This document shows positions 24,170-32,246 of a DNA stretch of 33,070 nucleotides, piece by piece. Location of the stretch: positions 1 through 33,070 of the forward strand of contig NZ_LAJC01000070.1 in NCBI RefSeq assembly GCF_000981225.1, written 5' to 3'. The position numbers were made by a program, and so were the translations under genes. A model generated the notes under the pieces. That model was not told the DNA's origin and did not search any database. It was given only the letters and a program-made list of their open reading frames with translations. Source of the stretch: Allosalinactinospora lopnorensis (GTDB lineage: Bacteria > Actinomycetota > Actinomycetes > Streptosporangiales > Streptosporangiaceae). The stretch's first letter is position 1. Each line of letters begins with the position of its first letter.

Positions 24170-27100
24170 CCGGATACTGGGGTCACGACCGGCCAGGGGC
24201 CGCGGGGGCGGCGGCATCGCCGTCCCCTGAACGGTCATTTGCGGGGCACGGTCAGGAGCAGCCCACGTGGTGGGAGGTGGGCGACGCGCTGTGGCTCGCC
24301 GCGCACCGCGACGCGACTCCGCCGGCGGCCGGACACCCCGCATCGCCAGAGCCCCGCCCCGTCCTCATGGGACCACCGCCCACGAGGCCGCGCCTCTGCC
24401 CTCCGGCTCCCATCCCGCCCCCAAGCCCGGACCGGAGCCGGCCGGGCCTCCCGAGGGCGCCCCCCCTGTCCCGGCCTCCCTCCGATCCATGGGGCCAGGC
24501 CGCTGATACGTTCGCCTCCACCGCCGACCACGGCCCCGCGATACCGCTTTCACCGAACGGGGCGCCGACCCTGCACGGCCGCCAGGCCCTGATCCGGGCG
24601 GCGCGCTGGTTCCGCCGGTACCGCGATTCCGGGGAACGGCGGCTCAACGAGGACGCCACCGCGGAGAGTTTCGCCCAGCGCGCCCTGGCCGCCCCCCGCA
24701 CGGAGCGCGCCCGGCGCACCCCGGTACTGCCGGAGTTCACCGCGCACCGGGAACGCGCCGACGACCTGATCCTGCTGATCGACGACAGCCTGTCGATGCT
24801 GCTACAGCAGCCTCTCGTGAAGGAGTTCACCGAGCTCCTGGCACCGCTGGGGGTGTTCCGGCGCATCCGCACCTGTTACTTCGACTCCGACAAGACCCAC
24901 GCCGACGACATCGCCCTGCGGGCCGCCGGCAAGCCGGCTCCGGACCCGCACCAGCTGTGCGAGGGAAACGGCCGGGAGATCCTGCTGGTGCTCACCGATG
25001 GTGTGGGGGACGGCTGGCACACCGGGGCGGTGGAATCGTGGCTCGCCCTGTGGGGACGCAGCGCTGTTGTCGGGGTCGGCCAGGTGCTCGACCGTTCGCT
25101 GTGGCCGCGCACCGGGACGCGGCCGCGCCGGGTCGCGCTGAGCGTTCCCGAGCCGCCCGGTGAAGCGCTCACCCCCAACACCAGGTACCGGGTGCGCCCG
25201 CACACCCTCGGCCTGGCCGACCCCGGAGGGATCCCGCCGCAGAACGCCGTGGCGGTCCCGCTCATTCCGATGGAGGCGCACGAACTCGGACGCTGGGCTC
25301 GCTTCGTCTCACGGCGGCAGCACCGGCCCGAATACCCGACCACCGCGCTGCTCGCCGAGTGGAGGCAAGGGTTTCCCACCGAAGGAAACGAGCTCCCCTG
25401 GGACCTCCCCGAGCCCTTCGCCGGGGGCGGCCATGACACCCGGGTGTCCCCGGCGGCCGGGGACCGCGTGGCGAGGTTCCGGGCCGGGACCTCCCCCACC
25501 GCGTTTCGCCTGGCCGTGTGCCTGGCCGCGATCCCCCTCAACATGTCGACCATCCGGATGGTCCAGGAGCGCTTCGTCCCGCGGTCACGACCTTCGGACC
25601 TTACCGAGGTGCTGTGCTCTGGACTGGTCAGACGCCGCGAGGACGCCCTCGCGCCCACCCGCGAGGACCGGGTCTCGTTCGACTTCCACCCGGGGGTGCG
25701 CGAGCAACTGCTGGCCGTGGGCGGCCGCCGGCAGGAGACCAAGGACCTGCTGGAGACGGTCGCCGATCGCTACCGCGATTCGATCCCGTGGTTCGGCGAC
25801 GTGGAACGGCTGCTGCTCGGGGAGGCTCCGGACCTCCCCCTGCCCGAGGTGGACGACGCCACCGCTCCGTTCGCGCGCGCCATCCACGCCGCCCTGCTCG
25901 CGATTCCCGGTCAGGTCCGCGCCGTGGCCGCGCAGTGGGAGGTCCCCTCCGAGGAGCCTTCCCGGCCGCAGCCCGGCACGGCCTTCCCGACTCCGGCGCC
26001 CGGGGCTGAGGACGACCCCGGCAGCACGGCCCGCGCCAGTTCCGAAAACCCGAAGGACAGCACTATGGCTCCTGCCGACTCCCCAGCGACCGGCTCCTCC
26101 CGGCGGACGATCGCCGAAGAGCCGCCCGTCACCGCTTTCGACGGCGGGGACGCGCCTGCCCCTGCCCCTCATCGGCGCGAGCCCACCCGGACGGCGCCGC
26201 GCGGGCCGCGCGTGCGCCCTGCCGTTTGGGGACAGGTGCCGCCGCGCAATGTGAGCTTCGTGGGCAGGGAGGCGCAGCTGCGGGCACTGCACGAGCATCT
26301 GCAGCAGGGATCCACGGCGCTGCTGCCGCAGACCGCCCCGCAGACCCTGCAGGGTATGGGAGGTGTCGGAAAGACCCAGCTGGCCGTGGAGTTCGCCTGG
26401 CGGCACCGGAGCGACTACGACCTGGTGTGGTGGGTCCCGGCCGACACCCCGGCCCAGATCCAGCAGGCGCTGATCGAACTCGCCCCGAAGCTGGGCCTGG
26501 ACAGCGGGGGCGACCCGGCGTCCACCGTCCGCGCCGTACTGGAGACGCTGCGCGCCGGGGACCCCTATGACGAGTGGCTGCTGATCTACGACAACGCCGG
26601 CGACCCGGCCACCGTCCGCCCCTTCATCCCTCCGGCCGGGCCGGGCCAGGTGCTGGTCACGTCGCGATCCAGCCAGTGGCGCACCACGAGCGAGAGCCTG
26701 CTGCAGATCGACACGTTCGACCGCGAGGAGAGCACGGAACTGCTGCTCAAACGCGGCCCCGAGTCACTCACCGAGTCGGAGGCCGACCACATCGCCGACA
26801 AGCTGGGCGATCTGCCGCTGGCCGTGGAACAGACGGCCGTGTGGCTGTACGAGACGCTGATGCCGCCCTCGGAGTGGCTGGCGCTGTTCGACGAGAAGGC
26901 GCACGAGCTGCTGTCCAACGTCTCTCCCAGCCCCGACTACCCCTGGTCGGTGGCGGCGACGATGGACATGACGCTGGACCGGCTGCACCAGACCAACCGC
27001 GGGGCACTGCGGCTGCTGCAGGTCTGCGCTTTCCTGGCCCCGCAGCCGATCCCGCGGAGGCTTTTCAACGGGGCACGCAGCATCGAGGCCCCGCCCGAGC

Positions 27101-28716
27101 TCGCCGAGATCCTCGCCGATCCCGCCATCAAGCTGAGCCGGGCGCTGCGTACGATCGACCGCTACGCGCTGGTCAAGATGGACCACCGCAACGAGACCTT
27201 CCAGCTGCACCGGCTGGTCCAGGAGACCCTGAAGCTGCCGTTGAGCAGCGAGGAGCGCAGGGAACTCCGGCACTGCGCCCATATGCTGCTGGCCAACCTC
27301 GACCCGGGCGACCCGTTCGCCACCCGCGACTGGCCACGCTACGTCGAGCTGCTCCCGCACGTATGGGCGAACGAGCAATGGGACTGCCACAACGAGTGGG
27401 CCCGCCAGCTCGTCATCAGCGAGATGCACTTCCTGGCGCTGTGGGGTGGCTACTCCGAAGGCGAGTCGCTGGGGGTGCGCGCCATCTCCGCGTGGAAGGA
27501 GCGGATGGGGCCCGAGCACCCGCAGACGCTGCGCGCCCAGATGCAGTACACGCAGATCTTGCGCAACCTCGGCTCGTTCCGCGAAGCCTTCGACCGCAGC
27601 ACGCAGCTCGTCGACACGCTCACCCGGATCAACGGCTCCGACGACGAGGAGACCCTCGAAGCCCACATGAACCTCGCCTGGGACCTGCGCAACATCGGCC
27701 GGTTCCAGGACGCGGTCGCGGTGAGCACGGAGGTGTACGAGCGCTACCAGCGGGTCTTGGGCCGCGACGACATCCTCACCCTGAACGCCGCGCACGTGCA
27801 CTCCGTCGGCCTGCGGCTCATCGGCCGCTTCACCGAGGCGATGGAGATCGACTGGTACAACTACGAGCGGCGGATCGGAATCCTCGGCCCGGAGCACGGC
27901 CTCACCCAGGGCAGCAAGTACGGCCACGCCCTCGGGCTGATGGAGTCCGGGCGCTACTGGGAGTCGATGAGCGCCCTGGAGGAGCAGCACGAGGACGACG
28001 ACCGGCTCTCTCCCCCGCACTCCCCCAGCCGACTGATCACCATGCTGGCACTGTCGGCGGTGAAGCGGCGCACGGGGCGGCTCCGGGAGGCCCTGGAGCT
28101 ATCGGAGGAGGCGTATCGGCTGTTCCGCGAACGGCTGGGCCCCGACAACCACCAGACGGTCCGGGCGGCGGCCAGCCACGCCGTGTCGCTGCGCGCCGCG
28201 GGCGAGCACGAGGCCGCCCTGGACCTCTCCCGCGAGGCCCGTGAGCGCTACCGGAACCTCTACGGCTCCGACCACCCGCTCTACGCCGACGCGTCGGTCA
28301 ACCACGCTGTGACGCTCCGGCTCCTCGGCCACGTGGAACAGGCGCGCAGCGTCGACGAGGAGTCCATGGTGGTGCATACCGACCGGCTCGGCTCGGACCA
28401 CCCCAACACGGTCGCCAACGCCGTCAACCTGGCCAGCGACCTGATCGCCTCCGGGGATGCCGCCGCCGCCCTTGAGATGGACATCCAGACCCACGAACGC
28501 GCCCGGCGGAACTTCGGGGAGAACCATCCATTGACGCTGGCGGTGCTGCGCAACACGCTGCTGGACCGCAGGGCCGTGGAGCGGGAGCCGCTGGACGAGG
28601 AACGGGACGACGTCGTCATGCGCTACCGGGCGGTGTTTGGTCCGGACCATCCGTCGACGCACTCGGCGGAGCAGGACGTGCGGGCGAACTGCGACCTGTT
28701 CATGAGCGGCATGTAG
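24166..28716 (+). CDS. SAV_2336-like vWA + NB-ARC (STAND) + TPR protein
   Basis: 1516 residues from GTG 24166, which overlaps the MoxR stop; an in-frame GTG at 24112 is less likely. Residues ~30-60 carry the DALWLA motif of SAV_2336-type N-termini, followed by a Pro-rich linker. Residues ~195-330 are a vWA fold with MIDAS D206-x-S-x-S and LVLTDG. A helical region with a winged-helix look follows to ~600, then another Pro/Ala linker. NB-ARC begins near 685 (RPAVWGQVPPRNVSFVGRE); Walker A GMGGVGKT has Lys736 and Walker B LLIYDN has Asp809, then LGDLPLAVEQTA. From ~1100 there are tandem TPRs with the LG-x-D/EHP-x-T signature. The back half closely resembles the FxSxx-COOH-system TPR proteins (FxsT). 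Likely the sensor/switch of the three-gene system. Confidence 0.85.
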   Translation: MTGYWGHDRPGAAGAAASPSPERSFAGHGQEQPTWWEVGDALWLAAHRDATPPAAGHPASPEPRPVLMGPPPTRPRLCPPAPIPPPSPDRSRPGLPRAPPLSRPPSDPWGQAADTFASTADHGPAIPLSPNGAPTLHGRQALIRAARWFRRYRDSGERRLNEDATAESFAQRALAAPRTERARRTPVLPEFTAHRERADDLILLIDDSLSMLLQQPLVKEFTELLAPLGVFRRIRTCYFDSDKTHADDIALRAAGKPAPDPHQLCEGNGREILLVLTDGVGDGWHTGAVESWLALWGRSAVVGVGQVLDRSLWPRTGTRPRRVALSVPEPPGEALTPNTRYRVRPHTLGLADPGGIPPQNAVAVPLIPMEAHELGRWARFVSRRQHRPEYPTTALLAEWRQGFPTEGNELPWDLPEPFAGGGHDTRVSPAAGDRVARFRAGTSPTAFRLAVCLAAIPLNMSTIRMVQERFVPRSRPSDLTEVLCSGLVRRREDALAPTREDRVSFDFHPGVREQLLAVGGRRQETKDLLETVADRYRDSIPWFGDVERLLLGEAPDLPLPEVDDATAPFARAIHAALLAIPGQVRAVAAQWEVPSEEPSRPQPGTAFPTPAPGAEDDPGSTARASSENPKDSTMAPADSPATGSSRRTIAEEPPVTAFDGGDAPAPAPHRREPTRTAPRGPRVRPAVWGQVPPRNVSFVGREAQLRALHEHLQQGSTALLPQTAPQTLQGMGGVGKTQLAVEFAWRHRSDYDLVWWVPADTPAQIQQALIELAPKLGLDSGGDPASTVRAVLETLRAGDPYDEWLLIYDNAGDPATVRPFIPPAGPGQVLVTSRSSQWRTTSESLLQIDTFDREESTELLLKRGPESLTESEADHIADKLGDLPLAVEQTAVWLYETLMPPSEWLALFDEKAHELLSNVSPSPDYPWSVAATMDMTLDRLHQTNRGALRLLQVCAFLAPQPIPRRLFNGARSIEAPPELAEILADPAIKLSRALRTIDRYALVKMDHRNETFQLHRLVQETLKLPLSSEERRELRHCAHMLLANLDPGDPFATRDWPRYVELLPHVWANEQWDCHNEWARQLVISEMHFLALWGGYSEGESLGVRAISAWKERMGPEHPQTLRAQMQYTQILRNLGSFREAFDRSTQLVDTLTRINGSDDEETLEAHMNLAWDLRNIGRFQDAVAVSTEVYERYQRVLGRDDILTLNAAHVHSVGLRLIGRFTEAMEIDWYNYERRIGILGPEHGLTQGSKYGHALGLMESGRYWESMSALEEQHEDDDRLSPPHSPSRLITMLALSAVKRRTGRLREALELSEEAYRLFRERLGPDNHQTVRAAASHAVSLRAAGEHEAALDLSREARERYRNLYGSDHPLYADASVNHAVTLRLLGHVEQARSVDEESMVVHTDRLGSDHPNTVANAVNLASDLIASGDAAAALEMDIQTHERARRNFGENHPLTLAVLRNTLLDRRAVEREPLDEERDDVVMRYRAVFGPDHPSTHSAEQDVRANCDLFMSGM

Positions 28717-28755
28717 GGCCGGCGGCGCTCAGCACGGCGGGGCGGGCCTTCCGAG

Positions 28756-28769
28756 GCGGGGCGCCCCGC
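28756..28769. terminator. short palindrome between convergent genes
   Basis: GCGGGGCGCCCCGC is a perfect 14-bp palindrome placed between the end of the STAND gene and the end of the DUF397 gene. It is GC-only, lacks a loop and a T-tract, and could be a weak bidirectional stop. Confidence 0.3.
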
Positions 28770-29042
28770 TCAGTCCAGCTCGCCGCGGCGCAGGGCTCGG
28801 AGGAAGATGCTCCAGGCTTGCGCGCTCACCTCGATCACCCTGTCTCTGGGATGCCGGGAGTCGCGGAGCAGCACCCAGCCGTTGGAAGACCGGGCCACCT
28901 CCACACACTCCCGGTCCTGGGCGCTGTACCCGGACTTGTGCCACGCCGGGGAGCAGCGGGCGGGCGGTCCCGCGGCGGTGAGCTCGCAGCCGCCCTCCCC
29001 TCCTCTCGACTCCTCGCTGAGCCCCGCTGATTCAGTGCTCAT
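28770..29042 (-). CDS. DUF397 protein (orphan, intact)
   Basis: 90 residues from ATG 29042; a further ATG at 29105 would add 21 residues but has no ribosome site. The conserved core is WHKSGYSAQDRECVEVARSS, then VLLRDSRHPRDRVIEVSAQAW and FLRALRRGELD, matching DUF397, preceded by a variable Ser/Gly/Glu-rich N-terminus (MSTESAGLSEESRGGEGG). DUF397 proteins usually pair with Scr1-like XRE/DUF5753 regulators and act as their antagonists. No such regulator is present here; instead the gene sits between the STAND gene and the Trypco1 gene. Unlike the two copies near 10.8-11.2 kb, it has an intact frame. Confidence 0.82.
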   Translation of the reverse strand: MSTESAGLSEESRGGEGGCELTAAGPPARCSPAWHKSGYSAQDRECVEVARSSNGWVLLRDSRHPRDRVIEVSAQAWSIFLRALRRGELD

Positions 29043-29259
29043 ACAGGTCTCTCGGTCGCGGATCGGCGTCCCGGCACGGGCGCGGAGGCACACGGTTCTT
29101 CCCATGGAAAATATCTCGGCATACTCCGTCTATATTTATATCCCCCTATTACCCCGAACCATGTGGGCCGATCCCGGACATCTGTCTTACGTCGCGCCCA
29201 TTAAGCAGCGGATGATGGCTTCCATCCGGCTCACACTGTGATGGCGAAAGATAGAGAAG

Positions 29260-29598
29260 ATGGCAGAAATCGTCCGATTCCAAAACGACCAGGGCACTTC
29301 GGTCCTCGTCGAGACCGCCGGCAGCTCACCCGTTATGCGCGAGGTGGGAGGTCGCGACGTTTTCCGCGTGGCGGATGAGAAATTCGAAGCGATACTCGGC
29401 AAGATCCGTGACCTCTCTGACCTGGTAGCCCGCGAATTGTCCGAGCTCGCGTCCGAACCCGACGAGATCATGGTCGAATTGGGGGTGAGCGTCAACGCCG
29501 AGGCGGAGGTCTTCATCGCGAAGGCTTCCGCAGAAGGCAGCATGAAAGTCACCTTGAGCTGGGGGAAAGGCTCCGCTCGGGGCATCAGGCGCCGATGA
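29260..29598 (+). CDS. Trypco1 (CU044_2847-type) trypsin-co-occurring protein
   Basis: 112 residues from ATG 29260 with AGAGAAG directly upstream. It shows the Trypco1 pattern: an N-terminal beta section (IVRFQNDQGTSVLVETA), a helical stretch (FEAILGKIRDLSDLVARELSEL), then SEPDEIMVELGVSVNAEAEVFIAKASAEGSMKVTLSW, where the P-x-E-x-x-V-E-x-G-V core and the x-K-V-T-L-x-W end are diagnostic of this small-domain family found near trypsin-type conflict genes. Its codons use more A/T than the neighbours, hinting at transfer. It is separated from the protease operon by the divergent DUF397 gene. Function is not established; an adaptor or inhibitor for the protease is plausible. Confidence 0.8.
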   Translation: MAEIVRFQNDQGTSVLVETAGSSPVMREVGGRDVFRVADEKFEAILGKIRDLSDLVARELSELASEPDEIMVELGVSVNAEAEVFIAKASAEGSMKVTLSWGKGSARGIRRR

Positions 29599-29695
29599 GT
29601 GCGTGTCGGATTCCTCGCGGCCCGGCACCCCGGCCGTATGCAATATACGCGCTTTCGAATTCCAGGGACGATGATTGGCGTCCCCGCCCCGGAAG

Positions 29696-29717
29696 GGCCG
29701 CCCGGATACGGGCGGCC
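29696..29717. terminator. 9-bp GC hairpin with GATA loop between convergent genes
   Basis: GGCCGCCCG (29696-29704) and CGGGCGGCC (29709-29717) form a perfect stem around GATA. It lies between the convergent Trypco1 and phosphoesterase genes and has no T-tract, a common actinomycete terminator form. Confidence 0.5.
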
Positions 29718-29759
29718 GCACCGGAGGCGGTCCCCGGGAACTCCCGGACGGGACCGGGA

Positions 29760-30263
29760 TCAGGAGGCCGCTGAGAGGCGGTGCAGGCGCACCTCCCGCA
29801 GCGTCGCGTCCCCTACGGTGGCCGTCATGTAGGTGTGCTGCGGCTGGCGGCGGCGGTCGGTGGGTGAGCCGGGGTTGAGCAGGCGCAGCCCCGTGGGGGC
29901 GGTGCTGTCCCACGGGATGTGGGAATGCCCGAAGACCAGGACATCGCTGTCGCCGAAACGCTCGGCGCAGCGCTTCTCGCGCCCCTTGGCCTGCCCGGTC
30001 TCGTGTACGACCGCCACACGCACCCCGCTGAGGATCACACGGGCGACCTCGGGAAGCCGGGCCCGCAGTTCCGGGCCGTCGTTGTTGCCGTACACGCCGA
30101 TGAGCGACGCCGCCCGCGCCCGGAGTCTCTCCAGCGACGCCAGGTCGCACCAGTCACCGGCGTGGATCACAGTGTCGACCCGCTCCACCTGCTCCCACAC
30201 CTCGGCGGGAAGATCGCGGGCGCGCCGCGGGATGTGGGTGTCGGAGAGGATCAGCAGACGCAT
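29760..30263 (-). CDS. YfcE/MJ0936-type metallophosphoesterase
   Basis: 167 residues with all calcineurin-like metal motifs of the small YfcE family: LLILSDTH near the start, VIHAGDW, GVYGNND, VVHETG (the usual GHG His retained) and VFGHSH, ending in LLNPGSPT. These coordinate two metals for phosphodiester hydrolysis. ATG 30263 matches the domain start; an in-frame GTG at 30281 with AGGA immediately upstream is an alternative. The physiological substrate is unknown. The gene is divergent from the CBM48 gene. Confidence 0.9.
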   Translation of the reverse strand: MRLLILSDTHIPRRARDLPAEVWEQVERVDTVIHAGDWCDLASLERLRARAASLIGVYGNNDGPELRARLPEVARVILSGVRVAVVHETGQAKGREKRCAERFGDSDVLVFGHSHIPWDSTAPTGLRLLNPGSPTDRRRQPQHTYMTATVGDATLREVRLHRLSAAS

Positions 30264-30431
30264 GGCGGTCTGGATGTTCACTCCTGCGAGTTCGGGGACG
30301 CGGGAGGCGGGCGCGCCTCACCCCCAGGCTACCGACGCGCACTCCGCCGTCCGCGCGGCCGGCCGGACCGGCTGATCGTCCCATTGAGCGGCACACACAC
30401 CGAAACCACTACCTTACGTGATTTCTCGATC

Positions 30432-30456
30432 GTGTTCGGCAACACTTGGCAAGTGT
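30432..30456 (+). promoter_or_regulatory. overlapping palindromes upstream of the CBM48 gene
   Basis: GTGTT-CGGC-AACAC (30432-30445) overlaps ACACTT-GGC-AAGTGT (30442-30456), sharing the central ACAC. The site is about 85 bp before the CBM48 start. Two overlapping dyads of this kind suggest a cooperative repressor site; the regulator is not identifiable. Confidence 0.4.
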
Positions 30457-30540
30457 CACGCCCCGGCCCGGCGCGGCCGCCGCACGGTGCTCGCCCCGCC
30501 CACGCCGACCAGGAACACTCATCCCAAGGAGGACCGAAAC

Positions 30541-30822
30541 ATGATCAAGCGCGGAAAACCGAGCGAGGACGGACGGGTCAAGGTCACGTTCATGCTTCCC
30601 GCCCAGGAACCGCCGGGCCAGGTTTCGCTGGTCGGCTCGTTCAACGACTGGGATCCGCACATCCATCCGCTCAGGGCGCGCACGAACGGCCGGCGCAGTG
30701 TCGTGGTCAGCGCGCCCGCGAACAGCACGCTGCACTTCCGCTACCTCGGCGAGGACGGTCTGTGGTTCGACGACACCGACGCCGACGAGCTGCTCGAGGA
30801 CGGATGCCGGCTGCATCTGTGA
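30541..30822 (+). CDS. stand-alone CBM48 (isoamylase early-set / AMPK-type) protein
   Basis: 93 residues from ATG 30541 with an ideal AAGGAGG 8 bp upstream. It consists of a single glycogen-binding-like beta-sandwich: VKVTFMLPAQEPPGQVSLVGSFNDWDP is the CBM48/AMPK-beta signature, followed by RRSVVVSAPANSTLHFRYLGEDGLWFDDTDAD. There is no attached catalytic domain. Small proteins of this kind occur in many actinomycetes and probably bind alpha-glucans or act as a regulatory module, but no role is established. No glycogen-metabolism gene is nearby. Confidence 0.85.
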   Translation: MIKRGKPSEDGRVKVTFMLPAQEPPGQVSLVGSFNDWDPHIHPLRARTNGRRSVVVSAPANSTLHFRYLGEDGLWFDDTDADELLEDGCRLHL

Positions 30823-30895
30823 GTCCTCGGTGTGCCCGGCGGCCGTTCTCCCCGGCACGGTCCCAGAGGGTCGGCCGCGCCGGCCGCGGACGTGA

Positions 30896-31555
30896 TCAGC
30901 CGGGAAGCATGAGCTGCACCATGATGGCGGTGCCCTCCGCGGTGATCTCGCCGTTGTGCCGGATCTCTGCGGAGACGAAGACCTTGCGGCGCTCCATGCT
31001 GGACACGCGGGCGGCGATTTCCAGAGGGGTGTTGAGCGGGGTCGGTTTGCGGTAGTTGACGTCCAGGTTGGCCGTCAGACCGGGCATGCCCGCGGCGGCC
31101 GAGGCGCTGCCCAGAGCCTGGTCCAGCATGGCCGCGATCCAGCCGCCGTGCACGAAGCCGGGCGGGCCCTGGTAGGTCGCGTTCAGCGTGACGTCGGCGC
31201 GCACGCCGTCATCGGCGGGCTCCAGCTCCAGCGGCGGAGCGGCCGGGTTACCGGCTCCGGAGACGATGTTGGTGATGGTCTCGTAGTGGGTGCGGCCGTC
31301 GGGCCGGGGCTGCCGGAGCATCGCGCCGACCTCGCGGCGCCTGACGTTGAGGCGCTCGGTGAGTTCGTGCACAGTGGCGCTCGCGCGCGCGAGCTCCGCC
31401 GGATCGGCCTCGGTGTGCGCGACGGCGTCGATGAGTTCGTGCACCCGGGCCACCAGGGTGCGCAGTTCTTCGGGCAGTTCATCCTCGGCGACCACCGCAA
31501 GCCCGAAGTTCCGGGGGTCGGGAAGTTCCGCTACCGGCTGCGCGTCGACCGTCAT
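30896..31555 (-). CDS. PaaI-type hotdog thioesterase
   Basis: 219 residues from ATG 31555. The first ~95 residues are helical (LRTLVARVHELIDAVAHTE, ATVHELTERLNVRRREV) and not part of the fold. The hotdog domain follows: VTLNATYQGPPGFVHGGWIAAMLDQALG contains the HGG and catalytic Asp region of the PaaI/4HBT family, then LTANLDVNYRKPTPLNTPLEI and AEIRHNGEITAEGTAIMV. It should hydrolyse an acyl-CoA thioester of unknown chain. The reading frame continues upstream only because the neighbouring GNAT gene is frameshifted into it. Confidence 0.88.
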   Translation of the reverse strand: MTVDAQPVAELPDPRNFGLAVVAEDELPEELRTLVARVHELIDAVAHTEADPAELARASATVHELTERLNVRRREVGAMLRQPRPDGRTHYETITNIVSGAGNPAAPPLELEPADDGVRADVTLNATYQGPPGFVHGGWIAAMLDQALGSASAAAGMPGLTANLDVNYRKPTPLNTPLEIAARVSSMERRKVFVSAEIRHNGEITAEGTAIMVQLMLPG

Positions 31556-31616
31556 CACACTCTCGTCGTTCTCTCGGCGGCATGGGGCGGCGAAGGGGAT
31601 CGCGCCGAACCGAATA

Positions 31617-31630
31617 TTACTCGGTAGTAA
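31617..31630. promoter_or_regulatory. palindrome TTACT-CGGT-AGTAA upstream of the thioesterase gene
   Basis: Perfect 5-bp arms around CGGT, embedded in the only AT-rich stretch of this gap, 62 bp upstream of the thioesterase ATG. On the minus strand it overlaps TAATAT, a usable -10 element. The form resembles TetR-family operators, so autonomous control of the thioesterase by an acyl-CoA-responsive TetR regulator is possible (inference). Confidence 0.4.
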
Positions 31631-31757
31631 GAATGGGGTACAGCCCACCCCTGGCGGGGGACGCACCGGTAGCGTCCAACCCGTTCCGGCTCGGCGGTAT
31701 TCCGTGATCTTCACCACCGCCGGGCCGAAGACGGCGCCGGCGCACCCGGCCGCCGGG

Positions 31758-32185
31758 TCAGCGCAGCTCTTTGCGCATGTGCCGGTGGGAGATACCCGCA
31801 TCCAGGAACTCCGCGCCATAGGCGGTGTATCCGAGCTTGCGGTAGAACCCCAGGGCGTGCGTCTGAGCGTGCAGCTCGATCGCTGCGAGCCCCCGCTCGC
31901 GGGCCCGCTCCTCGGCCGCGCGGACCAGAGCGGCCCCTGTTCCGGTACCGCGCGCCCGCGGCAGCACCGCGAGCCGTCCCAGGATCCCCTGGCACCGTCG
32001 GCGACCAGCCGCACCGTGCCCACTGCCACCTCGTCGAGCCTGGCCAGCAGGTAATCGGCGCCGTGGTCGCGGGCGTCCCACTCCTCCTCGATCGGGACCT
32101 GCTGTTCGGCGACGAACACGGCTCCCCGGATGACGAAGACAGCGGCGCGCTCCTGCGTACTCTCCGCGGGGACGATGGTCAGCAT
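31758..32185 (-). CDS. GNAT acetyltransferase (frameshifted)
   Basis: The N-terminal half (MLTIVPAESTQERAAVFVIR, VFVAEQQVPIEEEWD, DYLLARLDEVAVGTVRLV) and the C-terminal half (ILGRLAVLPRARGTGTGAALV, GLAAIELHAQTHALGFYRKLGY, then FLDAGISHRHMRKEL) belong to one ~142-residue ElaA/YitI-like GNAT protein but lie in different frames. Adding one base to the CCCC at 31986-31989 fuses them at DGARGILGRL. The R-G-T-G-x-G-x-A motif binds acetyl-CoA. Start is ATG 32185 (GTG 32191 also possible); no clear ribosome site, so it may be nearly leaderless. It is divergent from the AraC-type gene across ~60 bp. Confidence 0.85.
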
Positions 32186-32246
32186 GGCCACGACGATAGC
32201 GGGTACCGGGGCCCGCCCTCGCCGGCCGGTTCCCTACGCTTGGAGC

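Noticed and set aside
28717-29260. FxSxx-type peptide precursor near the FxsT-like protein
   Set aside because: I looked for a small frame ending F-x-S-x-x before a stop on both strands; none was found.
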